From Telopea speciosissima (taxonomy: Eukaryota; Streptophyta; Magnoliopsida; Proteales; Proteaceae), in NCBI RefSeq assembly GCF_018873765.1, contig NC_057917.1, forward strand, positions 52,445,464 through 52,509,463: 64,000 nucleotides of DNA, in the 5' to 3' direction. The notes under the pieces are model-generated. The model worked only from the letters and a program-made list of their open reading frames with translations. It had not been told where the DNA came from and did no database searches. Within the stretch, counting starts at the first letter, position 1. Every line of letters starts with the position of its first letter. Both the position numbers and the translations under genes were made by a program. This document shows, in pieces, positions 11,114 through 22,239 of the stretch.

Positions 11114-11297
11114 GCAACAAAGGGGCGGATTATTGGAGTACCAAACAAAAAAGGGGCGGATTTAATAATGCAACCCAGACCCTTGAGTCAACAAAGTCGG
11201 TCTTTCCAAGCATTAATGATTTAATGAGAGGATGAGAGAGCAGAAGTCTATTCACGTTTCTAAAAACACCTTCGAGAAAGTGAGACAACTCAATCAT

Positions 11298-11975
11298 GGT
11301 TTTAAGAATCGGGAATCAGATCAGTGAATATATCGGTGTCGTAATCGTTGCTTCTTGAATCAGAATTGGAATTGGACCAGCTAGTTATTGGTGAAATCTG
11401 ATCTCAGTTTCAATCCAAAAAGTATTGATGATTTTTCGGCTCATCGAGATCGATCTTCAATTTGATATATTATTCGCCCTATGTTGGTTTGTACCTCGGA
11501 CCAAATCGGATGGGCTTCGGAGGGGTAGTTTTATACTTTTGTGGGTTAGGGTTTTCTCTATATTGCTATGCGTAAAAAACGTTATATATATAGTGATACT
11601 GATTATCTCTTTGAGAGATATGATATGTGAGGGTTTGTAATTCTTTATCGAAATAGCGGATCTAGACTATCGCTCGGCCGTAGATGTAGCCTACCTTCTT
11701 GAGGGTGAACCATATAAATCGTTGTCTTGTGTGTGTGCTTTCTATTTCTCTTTGTTTTCTTTTGCAAATTACCATTCTGCTGCGTTATTGTTTCCTAATG
11801 CAACTGATTCTTAGTCATTTTCTTTATAAACCATCTTGATTCGGATCGATTCATGGATCGATTTTTTATTTCTAAATCGATTCGATTTTCACTGTAAAAT
11901 AACTTAGATTCTCGATTCGATTCAAGCTGAATCTCTCTGACCGATTTCGTTCCCGATACCGAGTTTTAAAACCTT
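11298..11975. mobile_element. TIR element, ends ggttttaa...ttaaaacc
   Basis: The left end ggttttaagaatcgggaa pairs with the right end ttcccgataccgagttttaaaacc, allowing one small gap. The interior is rich in gattcgatt/aatcgattcg repeats. No transposase is seen: the longest ORF (71 aa) has no resemblance to a known family. Target duplication is not clear. Probably a non-autonomous DNA element. Confidence 0.5.
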
Positions 11976-12557
11976 GAACTCAATAGAATAACTGGTGTTC
12001 ATACCTGTAATCGGTTTTACTTTAAGCATCTTCTCGAACTTAAAGTATTGACTTTAATAAATGAATAATATGTATATTTTATACTTTATAGTACCAGTAC
12101 ACCAAAAAATATAGTATATAACATGTCATTTGAGGATGATGGGTTGGAATTGTCTACGCTTGGACATTCTATTTGCCGCCTACATTTTGAATTCCTTTTG
12201 AAGAAAAGGATTAGCAAAACTTAAATCTACTAAGAATTTTATTAATATTTGAATTAGTAGTTTCAATTCCATTAGCAGAATAGGATTAACAACGCCGGGT
12301 TCGGTCGTCCGCCGAACATGTATTTTAGGAGGATTAAAAATACAAGAGTGGATTTTATTCCATTTCTTTGGTCTGATGCTCCAAATCATAGTTTTAGTTA
12401 CCTGAATCGACGGCAGACAAGAAAACGTTCTTCCATTTTGTTGTTACAATTCCATTAGCAAAATAGGAATAACAACACTTAATCTCTACTATGGATTAAC
12501 TTGTTGGGAAAATTTTGTTGTAACTAAGGTTGGTAAAAAAAAATAGTAATATAAATA

Positions 12558-12690
12558 TGGGTGTGCATTCTCTGTGCATTCGGGGCCAATGAGAACGCAC
12601 GTGGGGCAGAATTTCCGTCTTTCATTGGGGGTGGGGTGGTCACTTCATCTCCCACTGTGTCTGGGCATAGGGGGTACACTATCTCAATAA
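12558..12690. repeat. Short dispersed element with ggggccaatgagaacgcac
   Basis: Reads attctctgtgcattcggggc, then caatgagaacgcacg, then gggtggggtggtcacttcat, then tgtgtctgggca. Similar order and wording recur at about 28375-28540, 36830-36970, 40265-40390 and, more loosely, 47865-47975. The ends attctctgtgc and gcacaaagaacat (copy at 47.9 kb) are inverted relatives. No ORF. Confidence 0.5.
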
Positions 12691-13411
12691 AAACTTTTCT
12701 TCTATAAATAATTTATGGAAGAGGATTAATTCCCTATATTGCCCGAGTACAATTTTAGTTGAATGAGGGAACCCCTTTTGGAATCTGACAATAGGAGGAG
12801 GGGCATTTATGACATATTACCCTCTCACATGAACAACGATATGTGAGGGGGTATACAATTTTATTTTTGAGCTGGCGTCGTGCATAACTTTTGCCCATAT
12901 CTTATTTTAAGGAAAAAGATCTCTGCTTAGTGGCACCCCCTACGCTCTCTTACAGAGCATCATGAAATGATGCCCTACCCCCTGGGTAGATACCCAAGCA
13001 TGCTCCCCCATTAGCCCAGACACTGGTGTAGAGATCATACGACCAAGTACCGATCTCCTGCCCTTTATTTTAATTGATTGAGATTGTGATTATAATGGCT
13101 TCTAGAATGCACTTTTATTAAAAATCATACATATTAAGATCGAGTTCTCCTTGATACCTGACAAGTCTCTACATAAAATAAACTAGACACGTCTCTTACT
13201 TAAGGATCACAACAAAACCCATGAGAGACACGAGACGATAATTCTTATGCTCACTAGCTTTAACAATGTAATTAGTCTTATTTGATTATCCACTCCACTG
13301 TTTTTTTACTTTGACTTGTATAATAGGTTCAAAGTTTTCATCCGCAAAACATTAATTAGCAACGCTTAAGTATACTGTGAATATTAAAATATTCATTAAG
13401 TTGAATAAGTA

Positions 13412-13445
13412 AGTCAGTCAGTCAGTCAGTCAGTCAGTCAGTCAG
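13412..13445. repeat. (AGTC)n microsatellite
   Basis: About eight consecutive agtc units in non-coding DNA. Confidence 0.95.
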
Positions 13446-13888
13446 GAGGATGGTGTGAAACTTTTCATTATTAGTGATACGTTTAGATTAATCTACTAGG
13501 AAATTTAGAAATTTTGATTTGGGTGACTCTTTAAGTCATTAGTAAATTGCATTTTCATAATGCTCTATTTGTTTCTAGGCAAAAGCCATTTAAAAGAGGA
13601 AAATATGTGGGTAAAACTGTAAAAGCAGTACAAAATCATCAAAATCAAATTCTCATTTTATTGAGGATTTGTAAATAAGAAACTGATAAATCCAAAGCCA
13701 TCACGGGGAGATGGGATAGTCTTTGCAAACCCAAACGAGAAGGAGGTTTAGGTATATATCCGCCGCATCAGAGATGTTAATCTGGCTTTGATTGTAAAAT
13801 TTGCTTGGTCTATTAAATCAGCAAAATCACCACTCGCTGAATTTCTGAAAGGAAGATTTGTAAGTAAAGATGGCACGCTAAAACAACT

Positions 13889-14584
13889 GTGGGCCCTTCC
13901 TCGGTTCTGCCTGGAGTTAGAAAAGTGTGGGATTTTATTCTTGCATCGGAGAGATGGGTGGTGGGAGATGGAACCATGGTTCGGTTTTGGTATGATAAAT
14001 GGATTGGGAATCAATCCATTGAAGATCTCCTGCTGCCTAATCAGATTCCAAGAAATCTATCAGCCACGGTTTCGGATTTCCTAGATGGGAATGGGTGGAG
14101 CTTCCCCATTGTGATGTCTCATGAGTTTCAGGTGGTCATAAATGAGATTTTGAGTTCGGGTATCACAGCCACAAACAAAAACGATTCTCGGATGTGGGCT
14201 CACTCCAAGAATGGAGAGTTCACGGTTACATCGGCATGGGAAGAGATTAGGAAAAAGGCCCCTCCACTCGTGTGGGCCTGGGCAGTATGGCAGCAAGGTT
14301 TACACCCACGCAGCTCTTTATTTGGATGGCGGATGGCGCACAATGCTCTACCCACAGACAACAAAGTGAGAGGTCGCACAATCCCCCTGGTCTCGGGATG
14401 TGAATTATGTCATGCCGAAATAGAATCAGGGATGCATATTTTCCTAAATTGCAATTTTTCTGTTATGGTTTGGAAGGATATCCTCTTACTATTTGAGGAG
14501 AATTGGAGTGGGTTCCCTTCAATGGAGCTGTTTTTCTCATGGTGGAGGAGAAAGTCCAATGGAGTTTTGCTCCCAAACATCTGA
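13889..14584 (+). pseudogene. LINE ORF2 zf-RVT segment
   Basis: 231-residue open segment of LINE ORF2 downstream of the RT core. WDFILASERWVVGDGTMVRF is the usual entry to the region, and the C-x2-C...H-x4-C zinc-binding motif lies at about residues 172-189. It ends at a TGA just after LLPNI, where active relatives read on into the linker before RNase H. Expressed function is not expected. Confidence 0.8.
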
Positions 14585-14677
14585 AGGGCTCTTCTTGTAA
14601 TCATCTGTTAGCAGATTTGGTGGGAGCGTAACAGTCGGAGATACGAAAATAAAATAAGTGATCCTAGGCAGGTATTA

Positions 14678-15240
14678 ATGAAAAGCCTTAGAGAAATCAC
14701 ATACTGCTCACATATATTGAAGGTTCATGTGCATTCGGTCAAGGACCTGGTATTGGCGAGGTCACTTAGAATAACCATCTCCAGGTCCCCGAGTAAAAAG
14801 GTTGTGGAGTTCACATGGCGACAACCGCCGTCGGGGTGGTGGAAGCTCAATATAGATGGGTCTTCAATTGGAAACCCAAGGTCTTCAGGAGCTGGAGGAC
14901 TTTTTCGCAACCATCTTGGTGTTGTGGCCAGATGTTTTGCTTCCTTTCAAGGAGTTGGAACAAACTATAAAGCTGAAATGGCAGCATTTTTTATTGGCAT
15001 CAAGGAAGCCCAGAACTTAAGGGTGAGCAAGCTATGGGTGGAATGTGATTCGGCTTCAGTGGTTAAGTCAATACTTTCAGCTAATTTTTCCATGTTACCA
15101 ACTACAGGAATGGTGGGAGGCCTCTATTTTCCTTGCCTCCATACAATGGCGCATCACTCATTGTTTCAGAGAAGGAAACACACCGACGGACGCTCTAGCC
15201 AATCATGTTGCGAGATCACAATCCTCCCAAACATGGAATT
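14678..15240 (+). pseudogene. LINE RNase H domain (RVT_3), frameshifted
   Basis: Starts the RNase H fold with LNIDGSSIGNPRSSGAGG, then GVGTNYKAEMAAFFIGIKEA and LWVECDSASVVKSI: the Asp-Glu-Asp catalytic positions are visible. The last helix (GNTPTDALANHVAR) is in the +1 frame from 15045-15242, so one indel near 15100 breaks the domain. Confidence 0.8.
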
Positions 15241-15467
15241 AATCTCCAAGCTTTATTGTTCACATGGTTAATTGGGAAGCATTGGGTAGACCACATTACA
15301 GGTTCTCTTAGGGCCTCACGGTCAGGATAGTTTGCTTTCTTTTGAGCTGTAGCTTAAGGCTGGGCTAGGGTCTTCAGATAATACTATGTAATACTGTACT
15401 ATTATTTTATCTCTTTCATCAATACATACGTTGCTGATCATTAGCAAAAAAAAGTAAATAAGAAACT

Positions 15468-16278
15468 AGATAGAGCTTTTATTTTTTGTTTCAAGGTGAA
15501 GGGTAATAACAATGATGAGGCCTTTCATCAATCATCAGCCACATCACCTTCACCTACCGCAGAGAATCCTTCTAATTTTGTGTGATTTTTTCATTCCAAA
15601 CATATTTTTTTCATTCTCTCTTTCTAAGACTGTGCTTGGAATGCATTCTAGGTTGATTTCGCATTCTCAGACCATAAAAACAATTATTACCATTCTCTCT
15701 TTCTAAAATTATTGATTATATAAGAAAATATTTTTTTCTTTAGTCAATACAGACAGACTGAGCCAACCAGACTAGTTAATAGACCAAGAGAACTACATAC
15801 CCACAAATAAACTTGTAGAGCTAGAAACTAACCCACACTGGGATCGAGTTCATTTGATTTGGTCTCCAAACTCACATCTGGTGACCACATTTTCAGAATC
15901 AAGGGCTTGTCGACATAAGTCCAGGACCCCAAATCTAAAATAGTTTAATGAGCATCAAAGCTCTGAAAATAAAAAATAAAAATGTCAGTGTTCTAACAAA
16001 GATCTACACAACTCCTCTTACTTTCCATCTATTCACAACAAAATGTTTAATCGCCGCAAATGGAGGCTCTCATAGAGATCAACACGAACCCCAATGTACT
16101 ATTTCCATTTTTTTTCATTCTTTCCATTTGTATAAGAATGTAACTATGTAAAATTATTCTTTACCAAAAAAAAATTTATGTAAAATTATTCATTATATAA
16201 GAAAACCTTCTTCTTTTTAGTCGATACAGACTGAGTGAGTCAACAACTCAGAGCCTCCACCTTGTTTATCTAAGGGAA
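15468..16278. other. Intergenic, no gene seen
   Basis: AT-rich DNA, no credible ORF and no recognisable repeat structure. A block with aattattcattatataaga near 16180-16205 is related to 15708-15730. Confidence 0.5.
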
Positions 16279-16306
16279 TGACACATACAACCCTAAGGGA
16301 ATCTTC

Positions 16307-16642
16307 TTTTTTTTTTTTGGGTAAGAAAAGGAATAAATTAGCAAAACAAAGAGATACCAGTAGCATACAACTTTTGTCTATTTTACCAAAAAATAAATAA
16401 AAATTTGTCTATTACTTTGTCTGCTATAGCCAAGTCATTAGCAACCTGAATACAATCTCTGGTTTTCTTACAAAAACATACATTAGAAAAAGATTTCAAA
16501 ATATTCTTGATACCCCATAGATCAGTTAAACACCTCTCAGGGCCATCGAAGAACAGACTGGGTGAGGCATTGAATCAGATTAGGGCAATCAGTCCAAATG
16601 TTGAGAGGCACGTCACCCAATGAGCCTATTTGCTGCAGTCCG
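16307..16642 (-). mobile_element. 5'-truncated LINE tail with ~30-bp imperfect flanking repeats
   Basis: Minus-strand translation shows the end of a LINE RNase H: LGDVPLNIWTDCPNLIQCL and later VANDLAIA. A T-run on the + strand at 16306-16318 is its poly(A) tail. The flanks atgacacatacaaccctaag (16278 on) and atgacacataaaagcctaag (16643 on) align over 30 bp with 4 mismatches, consistent with an old, long target duplication. Seven bases beyond the right copy, the copia element at 16681 begins. Confidence 0.65.
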
Positions 16643-16680
16643 ATGACACATAAAAGCCTAAGGGAATCCTTTGCTAATAT

Positions 16681-16921
16681 TGATAAGAGTATGGACAGCA
16701 GAATTTGAATTTGAATTTGTGTGTATTTCATTGAGGTAAGAGTATAAATTTATACAAAGATTACAGGGAACAAATCCCAAAATAACTCCTATGATTAAGT
16801 AACGGATATGAAAGAAGATATGAGAGAATAAATCACCCTAATTAGCTCCTAAGATAATGCTACAGAATATATCACCTACAGAATATATCACCCGGATCTT
16901 ATGAAGACTCATATGGTAAGA
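16681..16921 (-). repeat. 3' LTR of the copia element
   Basis: Contains tttgaatttgaatttgtgtg and ataactcctatgattaagta shared with the right LTR. A 16-bp unit, ctacagaatatatcac, is present twice in tandem here and once in the partner. The purine tract lies just beyond its inner edge at 16922-16936. Confidence 0.9.
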
Positions 16922-16929
16922 CTCCCCCT

Positions 16930-18410
16930 CAAGTTGGAGCATGCAGTTACAAATGCCCAACTTGGAACTTAGATTTTGAAATTGTTCCCACCAAGGGACT
17001 TGGTGAAGAGATCGGCCTTGATCTCGAACTTGCAATTTTGTCGGGCGAATAATGCCTTGTTGAAGTTTTTCACGAACCACATGGCGTCTATTTCAATGTG
17101 TTTCGTGCGTTCATGAAAAACAGGATTTGATGCGATATAGATGGCCGCCTGATTATCGCAAAATAATGGTGTTGGTGATGTTGGAGTAATTCCCAGATCC
17201 TTCAATGAATATGATAACCAAGAGATTTCACATGTTGCAACGGCCATGGCCCGTATTCCGCCTCGCAGATGAACGAGAACGTGGTTTGTTTCTTTGTCTT
17301 CCAAGAAATGGGGCTGGTTCCAAGAAGTAAGCAATACCCAGTCATTGACCTTCCGGTTGTTGGACAAGTTGCCCAATCCGAATCACAAGAACCACGCAGA
17401 TTGGAGGGATGATGTAGAAGATAGAAATATGACTTGCCCGGTGTAGCCTTTAAAAATCGAGTAATCGATGTGCAGCATCCAAATGAGGTTGACAGGGTTG
17501 GTACATAAATTGACTGAGAATATTTACCGTATGGGCAATATCAGGGCGAGTGACCGTCAAGTAAATTAATCGGCCGACAAGTCGACGATAAATGGAAGGA
17601 TCCGGTAATAATTCTCCTGTGGAAGCTGTGAGATGCAAGTGTTGCTCCATTGGTGTGTCTGCTGGCCTAGTACCTGTGAGCCCACAGTCCTTGAGGATAT
17701 CCAAGGTATATTTCCGCTGAGATAGATAAATCCCCTTAGGAGAACGCGCCACCTCGATGCCCAAGAAAAATTTCAAGGGGCCAAGATCTTTTATATGAAA
17801 ATTTTGCAATAAAAAATCTTTGATAGTGGCGATCAATGTGGCATCGCTGCGGTGATGATTATATCATCCACATAGAGCACAATATAAATGCATTCATCTT
17901 GGTGTCGAAGGTAAACAAGGAATGATCTCGCTCGGGATTGATCAGCCGAATTTGAGCAGAAGCGGTTGAAAATTTGGAGAACCACCGACGAGATGCCTGT
18001 TTTAAGCCATATAAAGATTTTTGAAGTTTGCAAACCATGTTCTCCCCCTTTCGACGATATCCAGGAGGTGGTGTCATGTAGATATCTTCATCAAGGTCTC
18101 CATGTAAGAACGCATTGTGAACGTCCATTTGATGTAGTAACCACCTTTGACGATGCAAGTGCTATAAGTGTGCGAACTGTTACAAGTTTCGCGATCGTGC
18201 GAAGGTGTCATGGTAATCGATCCCTTCCACCTGATTGTAGCCCTTGGCCACTAATCTTGCCTTGTAACGTTCTATTGAACCATCGAACGTCGTTTTATCT
18301 TGAACACCCATTTCGACCCAATTGGTTTTTTTCCTTGTGGTAAAGGAACAAGAGACCAGGTATTGTTCTCGGATAATGTCGTAATTTCTGCTTGCATTGC
18401 ATCCCTCCAT
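16930..18410 (-). pseudogene. Copia RT and RNase H, broken
   Basis: Segments in order: [22 protein letters not shown] (18180-18410 region), MDVHNAFLHGDLDEDIYM (near 18120), LYGLKQASRRW (near 18010), the catalytic YVDD at about 17866-17877, IKDLGPLKFFLGIEVARSPK (17780), DTPMEQHLHL, RRLVGRLIYLTVTRPDIAH (17530-17580), then RNase H pieces with [20 protein letters not shown] (about 17100-17165) and the C-terminal DLFTKSLGG. At least four frame changes are needed, so no functional protein is possible from this copy. Confidence 0.85.
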
Positions 18411-18868
18411 TCGGGTATTTCATTGCCTCAAAAGGTTGGAGTTCACTTGTACTAGCTAAAGATGAAAGGAAAGCAACATGGCTAGATGAGAAATTACTAT
18501 ATTGTAAAAATTTAGTCGAGTATGGGGTTACCTTGGACCGTTGTCGAAGATGGTAATTGCGAGGTGGTAAACGAACATTGGTAATCTCTCAAATACCGTG
18601 GTTGCACCCTATTGCGCGTTGGACGGGGTGAAGGGACATGAGGAACAAGGCGTGTTTCTGAATTTTGATCTTGTAAAGTAAGTGGCGGTGGTGTAGGTGC
18701 AATTTCAATAGTGCTTGGTGGTGGTGGGGATTCAAATATAGTGGGATGTGATGGAGGATCAGTTTCAATTGTGGTAGGTGGTGATGGTGATTCAAACGTT
18801 GTGGGGGTGGGTTAATAGTGGGTTGTGGTAGTAAAATTTCCAAATCATCCTCATCGAGTCGGTATGCA

Positions 18869-19868
18869 TTAGTGGACGCACAAGGGGTGAGGTTGTGTCC
18901 GAGAATGTTTGGAATGGAAATATATGCTCATGAAATATGACATCTCGTGACACCATGATTTTTTTGTGGCTAAATCATAAATCCGCACCCCTTTTGGCCA
19001 AATGGGTAGCCAAGAAAATTCCTGGTGATGCCCTTTTGTCGAACTTATGTGTGGAGTAATGTTGCGAACAAAGCAAAGGCAGCCAAAAACTCTTAGGTGG
19101 GAGAAGGATGGTTTCTTGCCAAATAACAATTCATGTGGTGTTTTCCTTGCAATACAGTGGGTAAGCGGTTGATAAGATATGTGGCAGTAAGAACACAGCC
19201 CCCAAAATTCTAATGGCAAGTGGGCATGAAAACGTAACGCTCGGGCTACGTTGAGAAGATGACGGTGTTTGCGTTCCACCACTCCATTTTGTTGAGGGGT
19301 GGAAACGCAACTTAATTGATGTATAACCCCACTTGATTGAAAAAATTGAGATGTTGGATGATTTAGAAATTCTGTACCAAGATCGAACGGATGATTTTTA
19401 TTTTGGTGTCAAATTGCCTTTGTATCATGGCAAAGAAAGATTGAACCAGTGTTGGTACTTCAGCCTTTGTTTGCATGAGATAAAGCCAAGTGCTTCTAGA
19501 AAAATCGTCCACAATTGTTAAAAATACCTTGCACCAGATAAGGATTGGGTACGATATGGTCCCCAAACATCTAGATGTATCATATCAAAATAATTGGTAG
19601 TAGAAATTGAACTAGTAGGGAATGGAAGACGATTTTGTTTTGCAAGTGGGCAAACAATACAAGGACAATCCTTATTAAATGAGATAGCAGGATCCAAATG
19701 TTTTAAAGGAGATAAAATGGAAGAACCCGGATGACCTAAGCGGCAATGCCATAAGTCGAGATATTTTATTGGCAAGAAGAACCGACGCCGTGGGATGTCC
19801 AGGTAGTAGAGATTGCCATGACGTTTACCCGCGTAAAAATCCTCTTCGAGAGTGGGTCTGAAAAACAC
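18869..19868 (-). pseudogene. Copia integrase, broken
   Basis: 19518-19868 encodes the pre-integrase region with the zinc-binding HCRLGHPG...CIVCPLAKQ pattern and HLDVWGPYRT, the first catalytic Asp block. After a frameshift, DDFSRSTWLYLM (second Asp) is read near 19500. Then 18869-19282 gives VERKHRHLLNVARALRFHAH, where the catalytic Glu is in VERKHR, plus FGCLCFV. Two frameshifts separate the catalytic residues. Confidence 0.85.
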
Positions 19869-20059
19869 AGGAATTATTAGTAAAATGAACTTCGCAAGAG
19901 GTAGTAGAGGTTAGCGGGAACGGAAAGCAAATTAAAATGAAAAGTGGGAACATAGAGGACATTCTCAAGGGCTAAGGAAGATGACAAAGTAATAGTGCCT
20001 ATATGGAGAACGGGTGTTTGAGCACCATTTGGCAATGTAATAGGTAACACATGGGTAGG

Positions 20060-21198
20060 ATTTGCAATATTTGAAAAAATTGATAAATCGAAGAGATGTG
20101 ATCGGTTGCCCCGAATCGATTATCCAAGGGGAAGAACCGATTGAAGTTGCTAGACAAAATGTACCGCAAGATTTGCGAGGGGATGAGGGTTACCCACAGG
20201 AAGTAATGCCAAGAGTTGGTGTATCTGATCGGCAGATAAAGTTGGAGCAGCAGTGGTAGTAGCGGCAATAGAAGAAGACGGCATTGTTGTTGCACGATGG
20301 GCAGCAGGGCTGCGAGAATTAGATGTGTTTTTGGTGTTGGTTCTATTGCGGTTGTCGGGGAACCCGTGTTTTTTAACAGCGTGCCTGCGAGTGGCCATCT
20401 TTGCCACAGAAGTCACAAGATGGTAAGCAGGCTTGGATGCACGCGGGTTTGCTCCTTTGTGACCGGCTGCCATAGCAACATGTTCAACATGTGAAGTAGG
20501 AAGAGAATGGATGGAGCGTTGTCGCTCTTCTTGCAATAAGAAAGAGTAAGCCTTTGCAATCGTAGGCGTGGATCCATTAATAGGATCCGCTGCGAACATT
20601 AGAGTATGAATCATTTAATCCCTCGAAGAAAATCCATTAAGGAATCGATTCAAGGTATCCTTGAAGTGTGGCGTAGCATTCCACACGAGCAGGATGGCAT
20701 GGCTCGGTATGAGGATAGCTCATCTCGAAGACTCTTAGTTTGGTGTAAAAGGCTGAAATGGAGTCAAGACCTTGGCTTAATGTGGAGATGGATCTACGAA
20801 TTTCGAAAATCCGAGGAGCATTCTTCCGAGAGAATCGATCGTGTAAATCGAGCCGGCATCACGGGCGAGAGTTGATCCGAGTATGCTATGAGCAATGGTG
20901 GGGACAATGGAATGTACGATCCATGACCTTACCATGTGTTGCGCGAATCCAATGTGGAAGGTCGCAGATGTTGGAGCTGGCTTGGGCAAAGAACCATCAA
21001 GAAATTGAAGCTTGTTTTTCGCCTCAGCGCCATGACCATGGCGCGATGCCATGTCGAAAAGTTATCACCATCAAAATCGGTGTAACGAGTCTGTGCACGG
21101 TTGATCGAAGAATGCAAGAAGTAAGGTGAATAAGTGGGTATGGTCGTTGAAGTTGCAATTGGAGTGGCTTCTTCAAGAGATGGGATTAGTATTCCCAT
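20060..21198 (-). pseudogene. Copia gag and protease, broken
   Basis: Gag begins with the ATG at 21198, and LDGDN-like wording appears as FDGDNFSTWHRAM. A zinc knuckle CDFCGKDGHSQARC is readable near 20390-20420 just before a stop. The protease Asp-Ser-Gly motif around 20101-20120 is broken by a one-base deletion in its glycine/alanine codons. Several frame changes occur through the region. Confidence 0.75.
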
Positions 21199-21244
21199 TA
21201 TCCATCGTGAGAATGAGGGATCCTGAAACGTTTAGGTGATACCA

Positions 21245-21469
21245 TGATAAGAGTATGGACAAGAGAATTTGAATTTGAATTTGTGTGTATTTCATTGAGG
21301 TAAGAGTATAAATTTATACAAAGATTACAGGGAACAAATCCCAAAATAACTCCTATGATTAAGTAACGGATATGAAAGAAGATATGAGAGAATAAATCAC
21401 CCTAATTAGCTCCTAAGATAATGCTACAGAATATATCACCCGGATCTTATGAAGACTCATATGGTAAGA
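21245..21469 (-). repeat. 5' LTR of the copia element
   Basis: Partner of 16681-16921, with a single copy of the 16-bp unit. Its inner edge is followed on the minus strand by tggtatcacc, a primer-binding site for initiator Met-tRNA as in most plant copia elements. Confidence 0.9.
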
Positions 21470-21609
21470 TAGTCTTATACATATTTTTTTGATTTCTATC
21501 AATATATATGGACAAGAAAAATTCCCTCAAAGTGGCTAACATAAGTCCTGATGTCCCTAACAAAACTATTAAAGTGTTGAAGTTCATGGAGAGTTAGTTA
21601 AGTTCTAGC

Positions 21610-22231
21610 TAGAGATGTAAACGGATATTCGAAAATCCGTATTTGATCCGCGTTCGTATCCATTTAGGAGAATTCGAATCCGTCTGAAACTAATCGGATA
21701 TGAATATGATAATCTCCTTATCCGACCGATTATTATCCGATTCGTTTAGCAATCCGAAGGTAATAAAATATCTGAAATATATCTCTGTGTCCATCTATCC
21801 TTTTAAGTTACCTTATTGGATTTTGTTATCTTATTTTTACAATTTTATAAGTTAAGATAATGTAATTCTTTTTCTATATTTTCTATTGGTTTATATATAT
21901 TGTTTTATGCAATGTGATACATGGAATCACATATCTATGTGAGAAAATCAAAGACTAAGAAGAGTAAAAGAAAGGGTAGTTGTTGAACTCTCAAGTCTCA
22001 ACCCTAACCTTCATCATAAAAACGGTAAAGATGTCAACGGATAGTCGAAAATTCATATTCGATTCGCGTTCATATCCATTTAGGAGATTCCATATTCAAA
22101 AAAACACTATCCGAAAACTATTTGAATCTGTCCGAAAACCGATAGGATATTATCCGAATCCATCCGAATATAAACGAATACGAATATGATAATGCCACTA
22201 TCCTACCGAATTCGATCCGTTTACATCTCTA
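21610..22231. mobile_element. hAT-type MITE with 17-bp perfect TIRs
   Basis: The ends tagagatgtaaacggat and atccgtttacatctcta are exact inverted repeats, and the flanks gttctagc (21602-21609 and 22232-22239) are an exact 8-bp duplication. The interior is made of atccgaatccg-type repeats plus a low-complexity centre, and has no transposase. The terminal sequence follows the same TAGRGRTGTMAA pattern as the element at 5764-6355. Confidence 0.92.
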
Positions 22232-22239
22232 GTTCTAGC

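Larger units (their letters stand above)
11976..13670. other. Intergenic, no gene seen
   Basis: AT-rich DNA without credible coding. It holds a copy of the short GGGGCCAATG-type element at about 12558-12690, another GC-richer degenerate block at 12910-13060, and an (AGTC)n run at 13412-13445. Confidence 0.6.
13685..15453 (+). mobile_element. 5'-truncated L1-type LINE with 14-bp target duplication
   Basis: Insertion bounded by a perfect 14-bp direct repeat, gtaaataagaaact, at 13671-13684 and 15454-15467, with a short A tail immediately before the right copy. It carries only the 3' part of ORF2. The open segment 13889-14584 (231 aa) holds the zinc-binding zf-RVT region with the pattern CELCHAEIESGMHIFLNC. 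After a stop, 14678-15271 encodes an RNase H (RVT_3) beginning WWKLNIDGSSIGNPRSSGAG. No RT core is present. A frameshift near 15100 moves the end of RNase H to another frame (TDALANHVAR). Boundary evidence is strong, and the coding is dead. Confidence 0.9.
16681..21469 (-). mobile_element. Ty1-copia retrotransposon with short near-identical LTRs
   Basis: Two direct repeats, 16681-16921 and 21245-21469, are nearly identical apart from one 16-bp tandem duplication in the left copy and two adjacent substitutions. On the minus strand the right LTR is followed by a primer-binding site (tggtatcacc), and the left is preceded by a purine tract (cttgagggggag). Gag, protease, integrase, RT and RNase H appear in copia order but are split by many frameshifts and stops. 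The LTRs read tcttaccat...ttatca instead of the usual TG...CA start, and no exact target duplication was found. The PTMEQ-like block DTPMEQHLHL suggests the Ale/Retrofit side of the copia tree (inference). Confidence 0.9.
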
